Positions 18,932 through 28,632 of a DNA stretch of 64,000 nt are shown here, one piece after another (positions within the stretch are counted from its first letter, which is position 1; the number at the start of each line of letters is the position of its first letter). Source of the DNA: Vibrio pacinii DSM 19139 (GTDB taxonomy: Bacteria; Pseudomonadota; Gammaproteobacteria; Enterobacterales; Vibrionaceae); contig NZ_JONH01000013.1 in the NCBI RefSeq assembly GCF_000711795.1, positions 62,001-126,000 on the forward strand, given 5' to 3'. The translations under genes and the position numbers were made by a program. The notes under the pieces are model-generated. The model made no database searches. It had not been told where the DNA came from and saw only the letters and a program-made list of their open reading frames with translations.

Positions 18932-21900
18932 TTACTGTTTTTCATCGTCACTTGCGACCATCGCTAAACGTGGCGCTTGGATAACTAAGTTGCTCAGCGT
19001 GCGGACTTCAGCGGCCAGTTGTTGATTCCAATTTGGCCAGATCCGCGCGATATACGCATTAGTTCCCTCGCCCGCAGCCATGAAGCTATCGTTAAAGGTA
19101 TCGGCCATTTTCTTCGATGATTTCTCTTCATCATCGACCCAACGACCGCGATTAAACCCAGCCTCAATATTCGCTAATGCCGTTTTGGGGAAATAAGGCA
19201 GTGGTTGTGTCATGCCCTGATAAAACAGGCCAACGAGCTCACTGAGTAAAGATTTCGCCGTGGCACTGTCATCCATAGCAGGATAAATCATATGGACAAT
19301 GCCTTCTTTACGGTCATAACCAATCATATGAGTGCGTTTACTTACGCCCATCGCCGACATGGCTAGATGATCAATCCACGCTGCCAGATAATCTTGAGCG
19401 CGCAGCTTGCCCGTGCGAAAACGCACCAATCCCGAGCGGTAATATTGGGTTAGCCATCCACTAAGATGGATCGGCTTTTGTTCACCGAGCAGATCAAAGC
19501 TCAGTTTGATTTCCAGATCCTCTTCGCTCGCCGAGCAGACAAACGTTAATCTCTCGACCAACTCTTGAGCCTGAGTACGGTTAGTTGCAAACTCAATATC
19601 ACCAAACGCACCAACCGGCAGTTTGCCTTGAGCACGTTGATACTGGACGAAGCGTTCAATAACCGCTTGCGCGTCTTGTTCACCGCTCAGTTGATGCTTG
19701 AGTAACTCATTCAATAACGCATCACGCATCTGATAGCTTTCTAGCCCATCAAGAACGAACGGCTCATCATCTTGCATCACAGGCAATGGCGGCTCAAAGA
19801 CCACTTTAAGGCGACGGTTGAAATAATACTGCACTGGCAAGCGCCAAAAACGTTGCAGTTCGACCAGATCCAATTCGAGTGGATAACTGGCATCAAGTAA
19901 GTAGTCAGCTAACTGACGATTAAAGTCGCCACTCCTCTCACCTTGTCGATTGGCCGCCGGTAACCACTCTTTGGCGTAGCTCGGCCGATTGCCGCTAAAC
20001 GCTAGCTCACTAAAGGGCACCATAGGGTGAGTGCTAAGCAACAGCTTGGTTAATCTCTGGCCAGACTCATCCACCGAGTGGTCTTTGTCCTCTTCGAGAC
20101 AATAGTTTTGATGGCAATACTCCATCAACTCAGAAACCAGAACTGACGGCACGCGTTCGGTATTGTCTTGAATCGAACGACCAACATAACTGATGTACAG
20201 CGTCTGTTGCGCAGAGAGTAACGCTTCTAAAAATAGATAACGGTCATCATCACGACGCGAGCGATCACCGGGTTTAGTGCGACCATTCATCAAGTCAAAG
20301 CCCTCTGCTGGCATAGAGCGAGGATAAATCCCGTCGTTCATCCCAAGCAGACAGACAGTGCGAAACGGAATCGAACGCATCGGCATCAAGGTACAGAAGT
20401 TCACTTGTCCGGCTAAAAAGCGCTGACTAACGCGAGTACCGGACAGCTTATCTTGTAAATATTGCGTCATGATCGCAGCAGCCAGCGGCTGTTCAAACGT
20501 GGCATCGGTCAGTTGTTCTTTGAGGTTGGCTAACGTATCTCGAATCGATTTGAGTACCGCTTCACCTTCAAGCTCGACGGTAAAAAAATCATCCAGCAGT
20601 GCGGTTAATACTTCACGCCAACTCTCGATCAATTGAGTTTGCGCTAAACTCTGGCGATAGTCGCTCACCGTCTGAATAAAGTGCGCCAGTTTACCCGCCA
20701 GTTCAGCGCTAAAGCCTTGCACCTGATTGTATGGCGCTAACTTGCCACTATTGGCACTAAACAACCCCGCCGATTCCGACATCGCATAACCAAGCAGCAT
20801 GCGTTCAATCCCGAATTGCCAGGTATTTTGACCATTTTCTGGTAGATCAAACTCACGACTGGTTTCTGCGTTGAGCCCCCAGCGAATGCCCGACTCTTCC
20901 ACCCACTGTTTGGCCACAATAAACTCCTCTTCGCTCAACTCAAAGCGCGCCAAAATGGCGGGCGTTTCGAGCAATTCAAGCAATTCGGTGGCCAAGCAAC
21001 GCGTGTTAGGCAAATTCACCAACTGGATAAAGGCATTGAGGATCGGGCTTTCTTGGTCAGCGGTACGGTCTGAAATTGAGTAAGGGATGAAACGTTCCCC
21101 AGGAGCATTGCCAAACACTGCCTGAATGGCTGGGCTGTAGGCATTGATATCTGCAACCATGACGATAATATCGCGCGGTTTTAGGCTCGCATCAGCATCA
21201 AACATCGCCAGTAATTGATCGTGCAACACTTCGACTTCACGCATCGGGCTGTGGCAGGCATGCAGTGTCAATGAGTGATCATCTCGCTGAACAGTCTTTT
21301 TATGCTGACTGCTTTCAAGCTGTTGATCGTCTTGATGTTCTTCGAGATTTAGAATATCAGCCTGCAATTGATGCAGCAGCGAGTCACGCTCAACATCGAC
21401 AAAGGCTTCAATTTCATGAGACTCAAGTTGCGACAGCAGATACATATTATCGCGCCCCAACTTACCCATCGAGGCCAGTAAACTGTTTCCCACAGCATCA
21501 GTATGAAGCTCATCGACCAAATTATCTTCCAGTGTGCCTTTGAGCTGCTCGCTCTCGCCGTGCGCTTGTGAATGATCTTGATGCCATACCACATGCTGAC
21601 GATGTTTGGCGGCCAAACGGGCAAGAAACTTACGATCGCGCACATCCCCCCAGTAGTAACGACATGGGTTAGTAAACATCAGGTGAACATCAATGTGCTC
21701 ACCAATGGCTTTTAGCGCATCCATATAACGTGGTGGCAATGAGGTAATACCGAACACAAACAATCGCTTAGGTAGATGTCTAAAGCCGCTTTGATCACCT
21801 GTCGACGCGACATTCTCTAGTGCATCGATAAAGTGTTGGTAGAGGTTGGCCCTGTGATAAGGCGACTGACCAAGTGCCAGAGTATGATCATACAGTGCCT

Positions 21901-22408
21901 GCCATAGGATCGGCTGCCATGGGTGTTCGCTTTCGAGTTCAGCGACACTTTGTCCCGCTTCCCAACTGGCAATCCATTCAGGGCGATAGACTAAATAACC
22001 GTCAAATATATCAGCGATTTTTTCTGCGAGTTGATACAGTTTTGAACTGTCGTCGTCATGCTCAAGATAACGCTTCAGAGGAGCAAATTCGTCATGATCG
22101 AGTAAGCTTGGCAAAATGAGCATTAGCTTCCAAGTCATCGACTCTTTATTAAACGCACTGCGCTGAGGCACATCAGGCAGCACCTCGGTAAACATGTTCC
22201 AAATAAAGGTCGCCGGCAGAGGAAATTCGATGTTTGCTGCCACGCCAAACGCTTGGGCCAACTCCATCTTCAGCCACTGAGACATCCCCGGGCTTTGCAC
22301 TAAGATCTGCTCCGCTTCAAACGGGTTTTCTAGTGGGTTGAGCCGAACCAGCTCAACAAGCAATGATTTTAATACATCGACTTGATTGGAATGGTAGACA
22401 GTAAACAA
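18932..22408 (-). CDS. recC: Exodeoxyribonuclease V gamma subunit RecC
   Basis: RecC is the non-catalytic scaffold of RecBCD: it splits the duplex and reads the Chi sequence. The 1158-residue product begins with FTVYHSNQVDVLKSLLVELV, closely like the start of known RecC proteins, and has the degenerate helicase and nuclease folds (for example the conserved FCTLMPMRSIPFRTVCLLGMNDGIYPR region, given here in parts). The only usable start in frame is a TTG at 22408, with a stop codon five codons upstream and a weak GTGAG as ribosome-binding site. It is read toward recB and recD. Confidence 0.96.
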   Translation of the reverse strand: MFTVYHSNQVDVLKSLLVELVRLNPLENPFEAEQILVQSPGMSQWLKMELAQAFGVAANIEFPLPATFIWNMFTEVLPDVPQRSAFNKESMTWKLMLILPSLLDHDEFAPLKRYLEHDDDSSKLYQLAEKIADIFDGYLVYRPEWIASWEAGQSVAELESEHPWQPILWQALYDHTLALGQSPYHRANLYQHFIDALENVASTGDQSGFRHLPKRLFVFGITSLPPRYMDALKAIGEHIDVHLMFTNPCRYYWGDVRDRKFLARLAAKHRQHVVWHQDHSQAHGESEQLKGTLEDNLVDELHTDAVGNSLLASMGKLGRDNMYLLSQLESHEIEAFVDVERDSLLHQLQADILNLEEHQDDQQLESSQHKKTVQRDDHSLTLHACHSPMREVEVLHDQLLAMFDADASLKPRDIIVMVADINAYSPAIQAVFGNAPGERFIPYSISDRTADQESPILNAFIQLVNLPNTRCLATELLELLETPAILARFELSEEEFIVAKQWVEESGIRWGLNAETSREFDLPENGQNTWQFGIERMLLGYAMSESAGLFSANSGKLAPYNQVQGFSAELAGKLAHFIQTVSDYRQSLAQTQLIESWREVLTALLDDFFTVELEGEAVLKSIRDTLANLKEQLTDATFEQPLAAAIMTQYLQDKLSGTRVSQRFLAGQVNFCTLMPMRSIPFRTVCLLGMNDGIYPRSMPAEGFDLMNGRTKPGDRSRRDDDRYLFLEALLSAQQTLYISYVGRSIQDNTERVPSVLVSELMEYCHQNYCLEEDKDHSVDESGQRLTKLLLSTHPMVPFSELAFSGNRPSYAKEWLPAANRQGERSGDFNRQLADYLLDASYPLELDLVELQRFWRLPVQYYFNRRLKVVFEPPLPVMQDDEPFVLDGLESYQMRDALLNELLKHQLSGEQDAQAVIERFVQYQRAQGKLPVGAFGDIEFATNRTQAQELVERLTFVCSASEEDLEIKLSFDLLGEQKPIHLSGWLTQYYRSGLVRFRTGKLRAQDYLAAWIDHLAMSAMGVSKRTHMIGYDRKEGIVHMIYPAMDDSATAKSLLSELVGLFYQGMTQPLPYFPKTALANIEAGFNRGRWVDDEEKSSKKMADTFNDSFMAAGEGTNAYIARIWPNWNQQLAAEVRTLSNLVIQAPRLAMVASDDEKQ

Positions 22409-22502
22409 AATGCACTCACGCTATCGTTGCCACAATTAGCCTGAGACTAGCACAACCTGAGCGGTTAGCAGAGCAATATAAGCGCATGATTTGGCTCGAA
22501 TC

Positions 22503-22530
22503 AAAATACCCGCTCAAGGGTTGAGCGGGT
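22503..22530 (-). terminator. Intrinsic terminator of the glycerol-type ABC operon
   Basis: On the minus strand a perfect 10-bp stem ACCCGCTCAA/TTGAGCGGGT with a three-base loop is followed by ATTTTG. It lies just after the glpV stop and separates the operon from recC. Confidence 0.85.
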
Positions 22531-22568
22531 ATGGCTAAGCGTTTATCAATTAGGCGTTAGTGGCCCAA

Positions 22569-24287
22569 TTATTGCGCGATAAGATCTTGGTAGGCGATGG
22601 TTTTGCCTTGCGGTTTTTCGTTAGCCAATTTGGCTTTCGGCGCACCCGGCTGTGACAACCAGTATTCGCGATCTTTCTTCGGATTGAGTTTAGGGCCACA
22701 CTCACCTTGCGCACCACTACGCTCTAAACGTTGCATTACACGATCTTGAGCTTGGGCCAACCCATCCAGAGCTTGCTGCGGGGTTTTCTCACCACTGGCT
22801 GCTTCCGAAACGTATTGCCACCATAGTTGGGCAAGTTTTGGATAATCTGGCACATTGGTACCAGTTGGCGTCCACTGTTTACGCGCATCACTGCGGTAGA
22901 ACTCGACCAAGCCACCCAACTTAGGCGCAACATCTGTCATCGCTTGAGAGTTGATATCTGACTCACGAATTGGCGTTAAGCCGACCAAGGTTTTCTTCAA
23001 ACTGACCGATTTTGAGACCACGAACTGAGCGTAAAGCCAAGCAGCCTGACGACGATCAAGTGGCGTACTGTTGAGGAAAGTCCATGAACCGGCATCTTGG
23101 TAACCCAGTTTCATCCCATCTTCCCAGTAAGGGCCGCGTGGTGAAGGTGCCATACGCCATTTTGGTGTGCCATCTTCGTTAACAACTGGCAGGCCAGGTT
23201 TGGTCATGTCAGCAGTAAAAGCGGTGTACCAGAAGATTTGCTGAGCAATAGAACCTTGCGCCGGGACTGGGCCCGCTTCACCAAACGTCATACCTTGAGC
23301 TTCTGGTGGCGCGTATTGCTTTAACCAATCAACGTATTTGGTTGTGGCGTAGACAGCCGCAGGTCCGTTGGTAGCACCACCACGGGCAACATCCGAACCG
23401 ACTGGCTTACATCCTTCAATACGAATGCCCCACTCATCAACCGGCAAACCGTTTGGAATGCCTTTATCGCCTGCACCCGCCATCGAGAACCAAGAGTCGG
23501 TGAAACGCCAGCCCAATGATGGATCTTTTTTACCGTAGTCCATGTGACCATAAACTGGCTCGCCATCAATCGTTTTTACTTTGTTAGTAAAAAATTCAGC
23601 GATATCTTCATAAGCTGACCAGTTCAACGGAACACCAAGCTCATAGCCATACTCTTTTTTGAACTTCGCTTTCAGATCGGCGCGCTCAAACCAGTCGGCG
23701 CGGAACCAGTAAAGGTTGGCAAATTGCTGATCGGGTAACTGATAAATCTTACCGTCTGGACCAGTGGTAAAGTCCAAACCGATAAAATCAGGCAGATCCA
23801 AATAAGGGTTGGTGACACTTTTGCCTTCGCCTTTAATGAAATCTGAAATAGGCACAACTTTACCGTAACGAACATGAGTACCAATCAAATCAGAATCATT
23901 GATGTAACCATCATAAATATTACGACCGGTTTGCATCTGAGTTTGCAATTTCTCCACCACGTCACCTTCTTGAATTAGGTCATGGTTGACCTTAATCCCA
24001 GTAATGTCATAGAAGGCTTTGGCCAGTACTTTTGCTTCGTACTCGTGAGTGGTGATGGTTTCTGACGCGACATTGATTTCCATGCCTTGAAATGGCTTAG
24101 CCGCATCGATAAACCACTGCATCTCTTGCGCTTGCTCTTGCGCTGACAAGGTCGATGGCGTGAACTCTTCACTCATCCATTTCTTCGCCGCGGCCATATC
24201 AGCCAGCGCCGCCGGTGAAAGTGCAGCCAGTGCAAAGCTCAACGCTAAGCTACGTGCAAGGTAAGACTTTTTGATATCCTTTTTCAT
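22569..24287 (-). CDS. glpV: Periplasmic substrate-binding protein of glycerol-type ABC importer (GlpV-like)
   Basis: The 572-residue precursor has a signal peptide (MKKDIKKSYLARSLALSFALAALSPAALA, here only described: basic start, hydrophobic core, cleavage near ALA at residue 29) followed by an extracellular solute-binding domain of family 1 type. It is unusually long for a sugar-binding protein, which fits GlpV, the glycerol-binding protein of the Rhizobium leguminosarum glpSTPQUV importer. The gene is last in the operon, 115 bases after glpU, with GGAG ten bases before the ATG, and is followed by a strong terminator. The glycerol assignment rests on family resemblance and on the S-T-P-Q-U-V gene order, not on a visible ligand motif. 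Confidence 0.85.
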   Translation of the reverse strand: MKKDIKKSYLARSLALSFALAALSPAALADMAAAKKWMSEEFTPSTLSAQEQAQEMQWFIDAAKPFQGMEINVASETITTHEYEAKVLAKAFYDITGIKVNHDLIQEGDVVEKLQTQMQTGRNIYDGYINDSDLIGTHVRYGKVVPISDFIKGEGKSVTNPYLDLPDFIGLDFTTGPDGKIYQLPDQQFANLYWFRADWFERADLKAKFKKEYGYELGVPLNWSAYEDIAEFFTNKVKTIDGEPVYGHMDYGKKDPSLGWRFTDSWFSMAGAGDKGIPNGLPVDEWGIRIEGCKPVGSDVARGGATNGPAAVYATTKYVDWLKQYAPPEAQGMTFGEAGPVPAQGSIAQQIFWYTAFTADMTKPGLPVVNEDGTPKWRMAPSPRGPYWEDGMKLGYQDAGSWTFLNSTPLDRRQAAWLYAQFVVSKSVSLKKTLVGLTPIRESDINSQAMTDVAPKLGGLVEFYRSDARKQWTPTGTNVPDYPKLAQLWWQYVSEAASGEKTPQQALDGLAQAQDRVMQRLERSGAQGECGPKLNPKKDREYWLSQPGAPKAKLANEKPQGKTIAYQDLIAQ

Positions 24288-24402
24288 TCTTGTCTAACTC
24301 CAGTTGTGAGTATTCTGTTTCTTACGTTATTGATTACACTCATTGCCTAGCGACTATGGCAACCTGTCGAACTCGGCCTGAGTAGATGTCATTCAGTTGT
24401 TG

Positions 24403-24675
24403 TTATCCCCATTTCAAAACCGTACCTAGCCAAATTACCGAGAGGGTAAATGGCACCCAAATAGTCAGTTCAGAGAGCCCAACAAAGCCTAAGTGGATAT
24501 AAGCCGAGCTCAACAAACCGATAAATAGCCGATCGCCACGTGTGGTGGTGATCGGTAAAAAACCTTTACGCTCAATACACGGTGTGCGTATTTCTCGAAT
24601 TGTCATTGTTAATAAAATCAACGCAATGCCGAGAAAAAACAGCGCTGAAGGGGTAGTCCATGCCATCCAAGCCAT
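24403..24675 (-). CDS. glpU: Small membrane protein DUF2160 (GlpU-like)
   Basis: The 90-residue protein has about three hydrophobic segments (near residues 8-26, 50-66 and 70-88) and the conserved connecting stretch IREIRTPCIERKGFLPI. It resembles DUF2160 proteins, which in the rhizobial glycerol importer occupy the glpU position between permease and binding protein. Its biochemical role is not known. It has a strong AAGGAG ribosome-binding site and starts 12 bases after the glpQ stop, so it is clearly meant to be made with the transporter. Confidence 0.85.
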   Translation of the reverse strand: MAWMAWTTPSALFFLGIALILLTMTIREIRTPCIERKGFLPITTTRGDRLFIGLLSSAYIHLGFVGLSELTIWVPFTLSVIWLGTVLKWG

Positions 24676-24687
24676 GATTATTTCTCC

Positions 24688-25512
24688 TTAAACTCGACCT
24701 AACGCGAAACCTTTCGCGACGTGATTTCTGACAAACCAGATAACTAAAATGCCCGGTAAAATGGTCAACACACCTGCGGCCGCTAACACGCCCCAATCAA
24801 TACCTGACGCACTTACGGTCCGAGTCATAACGGCCGAAATGGGCTTGGCATCCACCGAGGTCAGCGTACGCGCCAGCAGCAGCTCGACCCAACTGAACAT
24901 GAAGCAGAAAAAAGCCGAGACCCCAATCCCCGAACGGATCATCGGCAAAAAGATTTTGATGAAAAACTTAGGAAAGCTGTAACCATCAATGTAAGCCGTT
25001 TCATCGATTTCACGCGGAACACTCGACATAAAGCCTTCGAGAATCCATACCGCGAGTGGCACGTTGAACAGACAGTGTGCTAAGGCCACCGCGATATGAG
25101 TATCGAACAGGCCCACTGATGAGTAGAGCTGGAAAAAGGGCAGCAAGAAGACCGCCGGCGGCGCCATACGGTTAGTGAGCAGCCAAAAGAACAAGTGCTT
25201 ATCGCCAACAAACTTAAAACGAGAGAAAGCGTAAGCCGCTGGCAGGGCGACACTCAAGGTGATCACCATGTTCATTGCGACATAGATGATGGAGTTAACG
25301 TAGCCCATATACCAACTTGAGTCTGAAAAGATGGTTTGGTAATTCTTAAAGGTCCATTGCTCAGGGAAAAAGCTTAAGCTACCTAAGATCTCTTGGTTCT
25401 CTTTAAACGACATATTGAGCAGCCAATAAATTGGCAACATCAAGCAGACAATGTAGAACGCAAGCCCCACTATCTGCGTATAACGTGTGTATTTTGATTT
25501 AGTCATCGCCAT
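24688..25512 (-). CDS. glpQ: ABC importer permease (GlpQ-like, MalG type)
   Basis: Inner-membrane permease of 274 residues with six predicted transmembrane segments and the cytoplasmic EAA loop (EIDETAYIDGYSFPKFFIKI) that contacts the ATPase. It belongs to the MalG-type half of carbohydrate/polyol importers. I place the start at the ATG at 25512 (MAMTKSKYTRY), which has AAGGA seven bases upstream. A GTG at 25536 would overlap glpP and lacks a comparable site. It pairs with glpP to form the translocation channel. Confidence 0.86.
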   Translation of the reverse strand: MAMTKSKYTRYTQIVGLAFYIVCLMLPIYWLLNMSFKENQEILGSLSFFPEQWTFKNYQTIFSDSSWYMGYVNSIIYVAMNMVITLSVALPAAYAFSRFKFVGDKHLFFWLLTNRMAPPAVFLLPFFQLYSSVGLFDTHIAVALAHCLFNVPLAVWILEGFMSSVPREIDETAYIDGYSFPKFFIKIFLPMIRSGIGVSAFFCFMFSWVELLLARTLTSVDAKPISAVMTRTVSASGIDWGVLAAAGVLTILPGILVIWFVRNHVAKGFALGRV

Positions 25513-25522
25513 GGTTATGTCC

Positions 25523-26386
25523 TTACTTATTTTCACCGTGGGTCATTGCGGTGTAGAACACCCAACTCACTAAGAGGATGATCAAGAAATAGATGATCGA
25601 GAACGCCGCAGCCGGACCGATATCAAACTGCCCCACCGCCATTTGGGTTAAGGTTTGGCTGAGAAACGTCGTCGAGTTGCCTGGTCCACCACCGGTAAGA
25701 ACGAACGGTTCGGTGTAGATCATAAAGCTGTCCATAAAGCGGATAAGAATACCGATCAAAAGCACGCTTTTGAGTTTGGGCAATTGGATATAACGAATGA
25801 TTGACCAAGTTGAAGCACGATCGATATTCGCCGCTTGATAGTACGCATCTGGAATCGCACGTAAGCCCGAGTAACACAGCAACGCAATCAGCGATGTCCA
25901 GTGCCACACATCCATGAGGATCACGGTTAGCCACGCATCAAGTGGATTACCCGCGTAGTTGTAATCAACCCCCATGCCATTGAGCGCCCAACCAAACAGA
26001 CCGATATCAGCACGGCCGAAAATCTGCCAGATGGTTCCGACCACGTTGAGGGGAATAAGCAATGGAATCGCCAGCACAATCAAACAAAATGCTGACCACT
26101 TGCCTTTGGTCGGCATCGTCAATGCGACGATGATGCCGAGCGGTACTTCAATCAATAAAATGGTGAAGGTGAAACCGAACTGACGCAGTAACGCTCCGTG
26201 TAACCGCTCATCATTTAAGATCTCTCGATACCATTCCGTGCCCACAAAATAGGCGGTATTGGAGTCAAAGATGTCTTGCAGCGAGTAGTTCACCACCGTC
26301 ATCAGCGGCACAATGGCACTGAACGCCACCAGCGCAAAAACCGGCAGGACTAAAAACCAAGCGCGATTATTAGCAACTTTATCCAT
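25523..26386 (-). CDS. glpP: ABC importer permease (GlpP-like, MalF type)
   Basis: Permease of 287 residues with about six transmembrane segments and an EAA loop (YYQAANIDRASTWSIIRYIQ) that binds an ATPase subunit. The start ATG shares one base with the glpT stop (TAATG), a sign of translational coupling. The FVLTGGGPGNSTT motif near residue 230 is typical of MalF/UgpA-type permeases. With glpQ it forms the heterodimeric membrane channel of the importer. Confidence 0.88.
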   Translation of the reverse strand: MDKVANNRAWFLVLPVFALVAFSAIVPLMTVVNYSLQDIFDSNTAYFVGTEWYREILNDERLHGALLRQFGFTFTILLIEVPLGIIVALTMPTKGKWSAFCLIVLAIPLLIPLNVVGTIWQIFGRADIGLFGWALNGMGVDYNYAGNPLDAWLTVILMDVWHWTSLIALLCYSGLRAIPDAYYQAANIDRASTWSIIRYIQLPKLKSVLLIGILIRFMDSFMIYTEPFVLTGGGPGNSTTFLSQTLTQMAVGQFDIGPAAAFSIIYFLIILLVSWVFYTAMTHGENK

Positions 26387-27486
26387 TACTCTTCTCCCAC
26401 ATTGACAAGGAATTCATCGACATAAAGCATGGTCCATTGCTCTGGGAAGCTGATGTAAGCTTGATGTTGTGGCACAACTTGGTCCTCCTGAAGACGTGCT
26501 TTAATCGGTTTATTGCCCAGTTGCAGCGTGACGATTTTATAAGTGCCTAAATCCTCGACATGCAGCACATCACACAAAAGCGCTGACTCATTGCCCTTCT
26601 CCCACACATGGACAAACTCCGGGCGAATACCGATTTTAATATTGCGGCTTTGCGCGTTGGCAATCGCATGGCGGTATGACTCAGAGAGCGGGACTTCGAC
26701 ACCTTCAAATTCAACGCCATGATCTGTGGGCGTCACTTCAAGCAGGTTCATTCCCGGGCTACCAATGAAGTAGCCGACAAAGGTGTGATTTGGCCTTTCG
26801 AACAGTTCACGTGGGGTGCCAAACTGAACAATCTGGCCGTTGTACATCACCGCAATTTCATCAGCGAAAGTGGAAGCCTCAAGCTGATCGTGAGTGACGT
26901 AAACCATGGTGATATTGAACTGCTGGTGGATCTGTTTAAGCTTGCGGCGCAACTTCCATTTCAGTTGCGGGTCGATAACCGTCAGCGGCTCATCGAACAA
27001 AATCGCCGAGACATCGTCACGTACAAGTCCGCGTCCCATCGAGACTTTCTGTTTCTCATCGGCATTCAAGTGTTGTGCCTTTTTCGACAGCACGTTGGTC
27101 AGTTCCAAGATTTCAGCGATCTCAGTCACCTTGGAATGGATCTTCGCCTTGTGCACTTTCATGTTACGCAATGGAAAGGCCAGATTGTCATACACCGTCA
27201 TGGTGTCGTAGATCACTGGAAACTGGAAAACCTGAGCAATGTTACGATCTTGAGGACGGAGCTCATTGACGCGCATATCGTCAAACAGAACCTCCCCTTG
27301 AGATGGACTCATCAGGCCTGAAATAATATTCAGCAGGGTCGACTTACCACAACCAGAAGGGCCAAGCAGTGCATACGCGCCGCCCTGCTTCCAGACATGA
27401 TTCATCTCTTTGATGGCATAAGCCGATGATGAGGTTGGTTTTTTATCATAGGTATGCGCGAGCGAGTTGAGTGTAATTTGAACCAT
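26386..27486 (-). CDS. glpT: ABC importer ATPase (GlpT-like) with degenerate signature motif
   Basis: Second ATPase of the importer, 366 residues: a nucleotide-binding domain (about 1-235) and a C-terminal TOBE-type regulatory domain. Walker A is canonical (GPSGCGKS at 42-49), Walker B is ILFDEP at 162-167, and the H-loop histidine is present (YVTHDQ, His199). The ABC signature, normally LSGGQ, reads LNADE at about 140-144 (HLNADEKQKVSMGR) and is therefore strongly degenerate. Its partner glpS shows the opposite pattern. The gene starts six bases after glpS with an AGAGGG ribosome-binding site and is coupled to glpP. Confidence 0.88.
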   Translation of the reverse strand: MVQITLNSLAHTYDKKPTSSSAYAIKEMNHVWKQGGAYALLGPSGCGKSTLLNIISGLMSPSQGEVLFDDMRVNELRPQDRNIAQVFQFPVIYDTMTVYDNLAFPLRNMKVHKAKIHSKVTEIAEILELTNVLSKKAQHLNADEKQKVSMGRGLVRDDVSAILFDEPLTVIDPQLKWKLRRKLKQIHQQFNITMVYVTHDQLEASTFADEIAVMYNGQIVQFGTPRELFERPNHTFVGYFIGSPGMNLLEVTPTDHGVEFEGVEVPLSESYRHAIANAQSRNIKIGIRPEFVHVWEKGNESALLCDVLHVEDLGTYKIVTLQLGNKPIKARLQEDQVVPQHQAYISFPEQWTMLYVDEFLVNVGEE

Positions 27487-27491
27487 GAGCG

Positions 27492-28580
27492 CTACCCTCT
27501 TACATCACGAGTCGGGGCATGGATAAGCTGGTGATCCATACCGAAGACATAAAATTTGTGGATTGGAATATAGATTTTGATGGTTTCATCAACGTTGTAG
27601 CTGTGTACGCCAGGCAGATGAAGCACCATCTCAAGATGGGCATTACGCACATGCAGGAAGGTCTCTGAACCACTGATTTCCGCCACTTCAACTTGCACGG
27701 TTAACTCAACATCATCATCGTTCTTTGGCAATAGGCTAAGGTGGCTCGGACGAATGCCAAATTGGTACTCACCTTTGCTCAACTTGCTTAAAGACTGATT
27801 GAGTGGAAAATGGGCACTTTGATCAAACGTCACTTCATTACTGTTGATATTGCCTGAGATAAGGTTAATCGGCGGCTCACTGAATAACGTCGCGGATTCA
27901 ACATTATCGGGATGATGATAAACCGCGGCGGTTGGCCCAGATTGAATCACTCGACCTTGGTGTAAAATGGTCGTGGTACCGCCAAGCGCCAACGCTTCAT
28001 TTGGTTCCGTAGTGGCATAAATTGCGATGGTGTGGCGAGTTTTGAATAGCTCGCGCATTTCTTGGCGTAGCTCTTCACGCAATTTGTAGTCAAGGTTAAC
28101 CAATGGCTCATCAAACAAGATGATCTCGGCATCTTTGACCAATGCTCGCGCCATGGCAGTACGCTGCTGCTGACCACCAGAAAGCTCTAAAGGGTGCTTT
28201 TTAAGGTGTTCAGTGATGCGTAGCATTTCTGCGGTAGCATGCACGCGTTCTTGGATCTCTTTGTTCGCCATCCCTGCCAGACGCAGTGGCGAAGCGATGT
28301 TTTCAAATACCGTTAGATTGGGATAGTTAATAAACTGCTGGTACACCATAGAGATGTTGCGATCCCGTACTGAAACGCCCGTTACATCCAAACCGTTAAC
28401 GAGAATTTTCCCTGACGTAGGGCGATCAAGCCCAGCAATCAGCCTCATCAATGAAGTCTTTCCCGCCAATGTGCGTCCTAGCAACACATTAAACGAGCCG
28501 GGCTCAAAGGTGAGATTGACGTCAGAGATATGCATCTCACCGTCAATATATTTGCTTACCTGCTCAAGTGTTAATGACAC
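27492..28580 (-). CDS. glpS: ABC importer ATPase (GlpS-like) lacking the H-loop histidine
   Basis: First gene of the operon. I set the start at a GTG at 28580 (VSLTLEQVSKYIDG), which has TAAGGAG upstream, giving 362 residues. A longer reading from 28649 adds an unrelated N terminus and would overlap the sigma-54 promoter. The ATPase domain has Walker A GRTLAGKT at 35-42 (fits GxxxxGKT but with Leu where the second Gly is usual), a canonical signature LSGGQQQR at 133-140 and Walker B IILFDEP at 153-159. Where the switch histidine should be, the sequence reads YATTEPNEA: position 191 is Thr. The C-terminal TOBE-type domain is present. It probably forms a heterodimer with GlpT. Confidence 0.87.
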   Translation of the reverse strand: MSLTLEQVSKYIDGEMHISDVNLTFEPGSFNVLLGRTLAGKTSLMRLIAGLDRPTSGKILVNGLDVTGVSVRDRNISMVYQQFINYPNLTVFENIASPLRLAGMANKEIQERVHATAEMLRITEHLKKHPLELSGGQQQRTAMARALVKDAEIILFDEPLVNLDYKLREELRQEMRELFKTRHTIAIYATTEPNEALALGGTTTILHQGRVIQSGPTAAVYHHPDNVESATLFSEPPINLISGNINSNEVTFDQSAHFPLNQSLSKLSKGEYQFGIRPSHLSLLPKNDDDVELTVQVEVAEISGSETFLHVRNAHLEMVLHLPGVHSYNVDETIKIYIPIHKFYVFGMDHQLIHAPTRDVRG

Positions 28581-28632
28581 TAAAAACTCCTTACCATTCG
28601 AACTATTATATTTTTTCGATATTGTTCGATAG

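Noticed and set aside
26719..27321. 200-codon open frame on the plus strand opposite glpT
   Set aside because: It is fully antisense to a well-supported ATPase gene with intact motifs and has no recognisable domain or ribosome-binding site.
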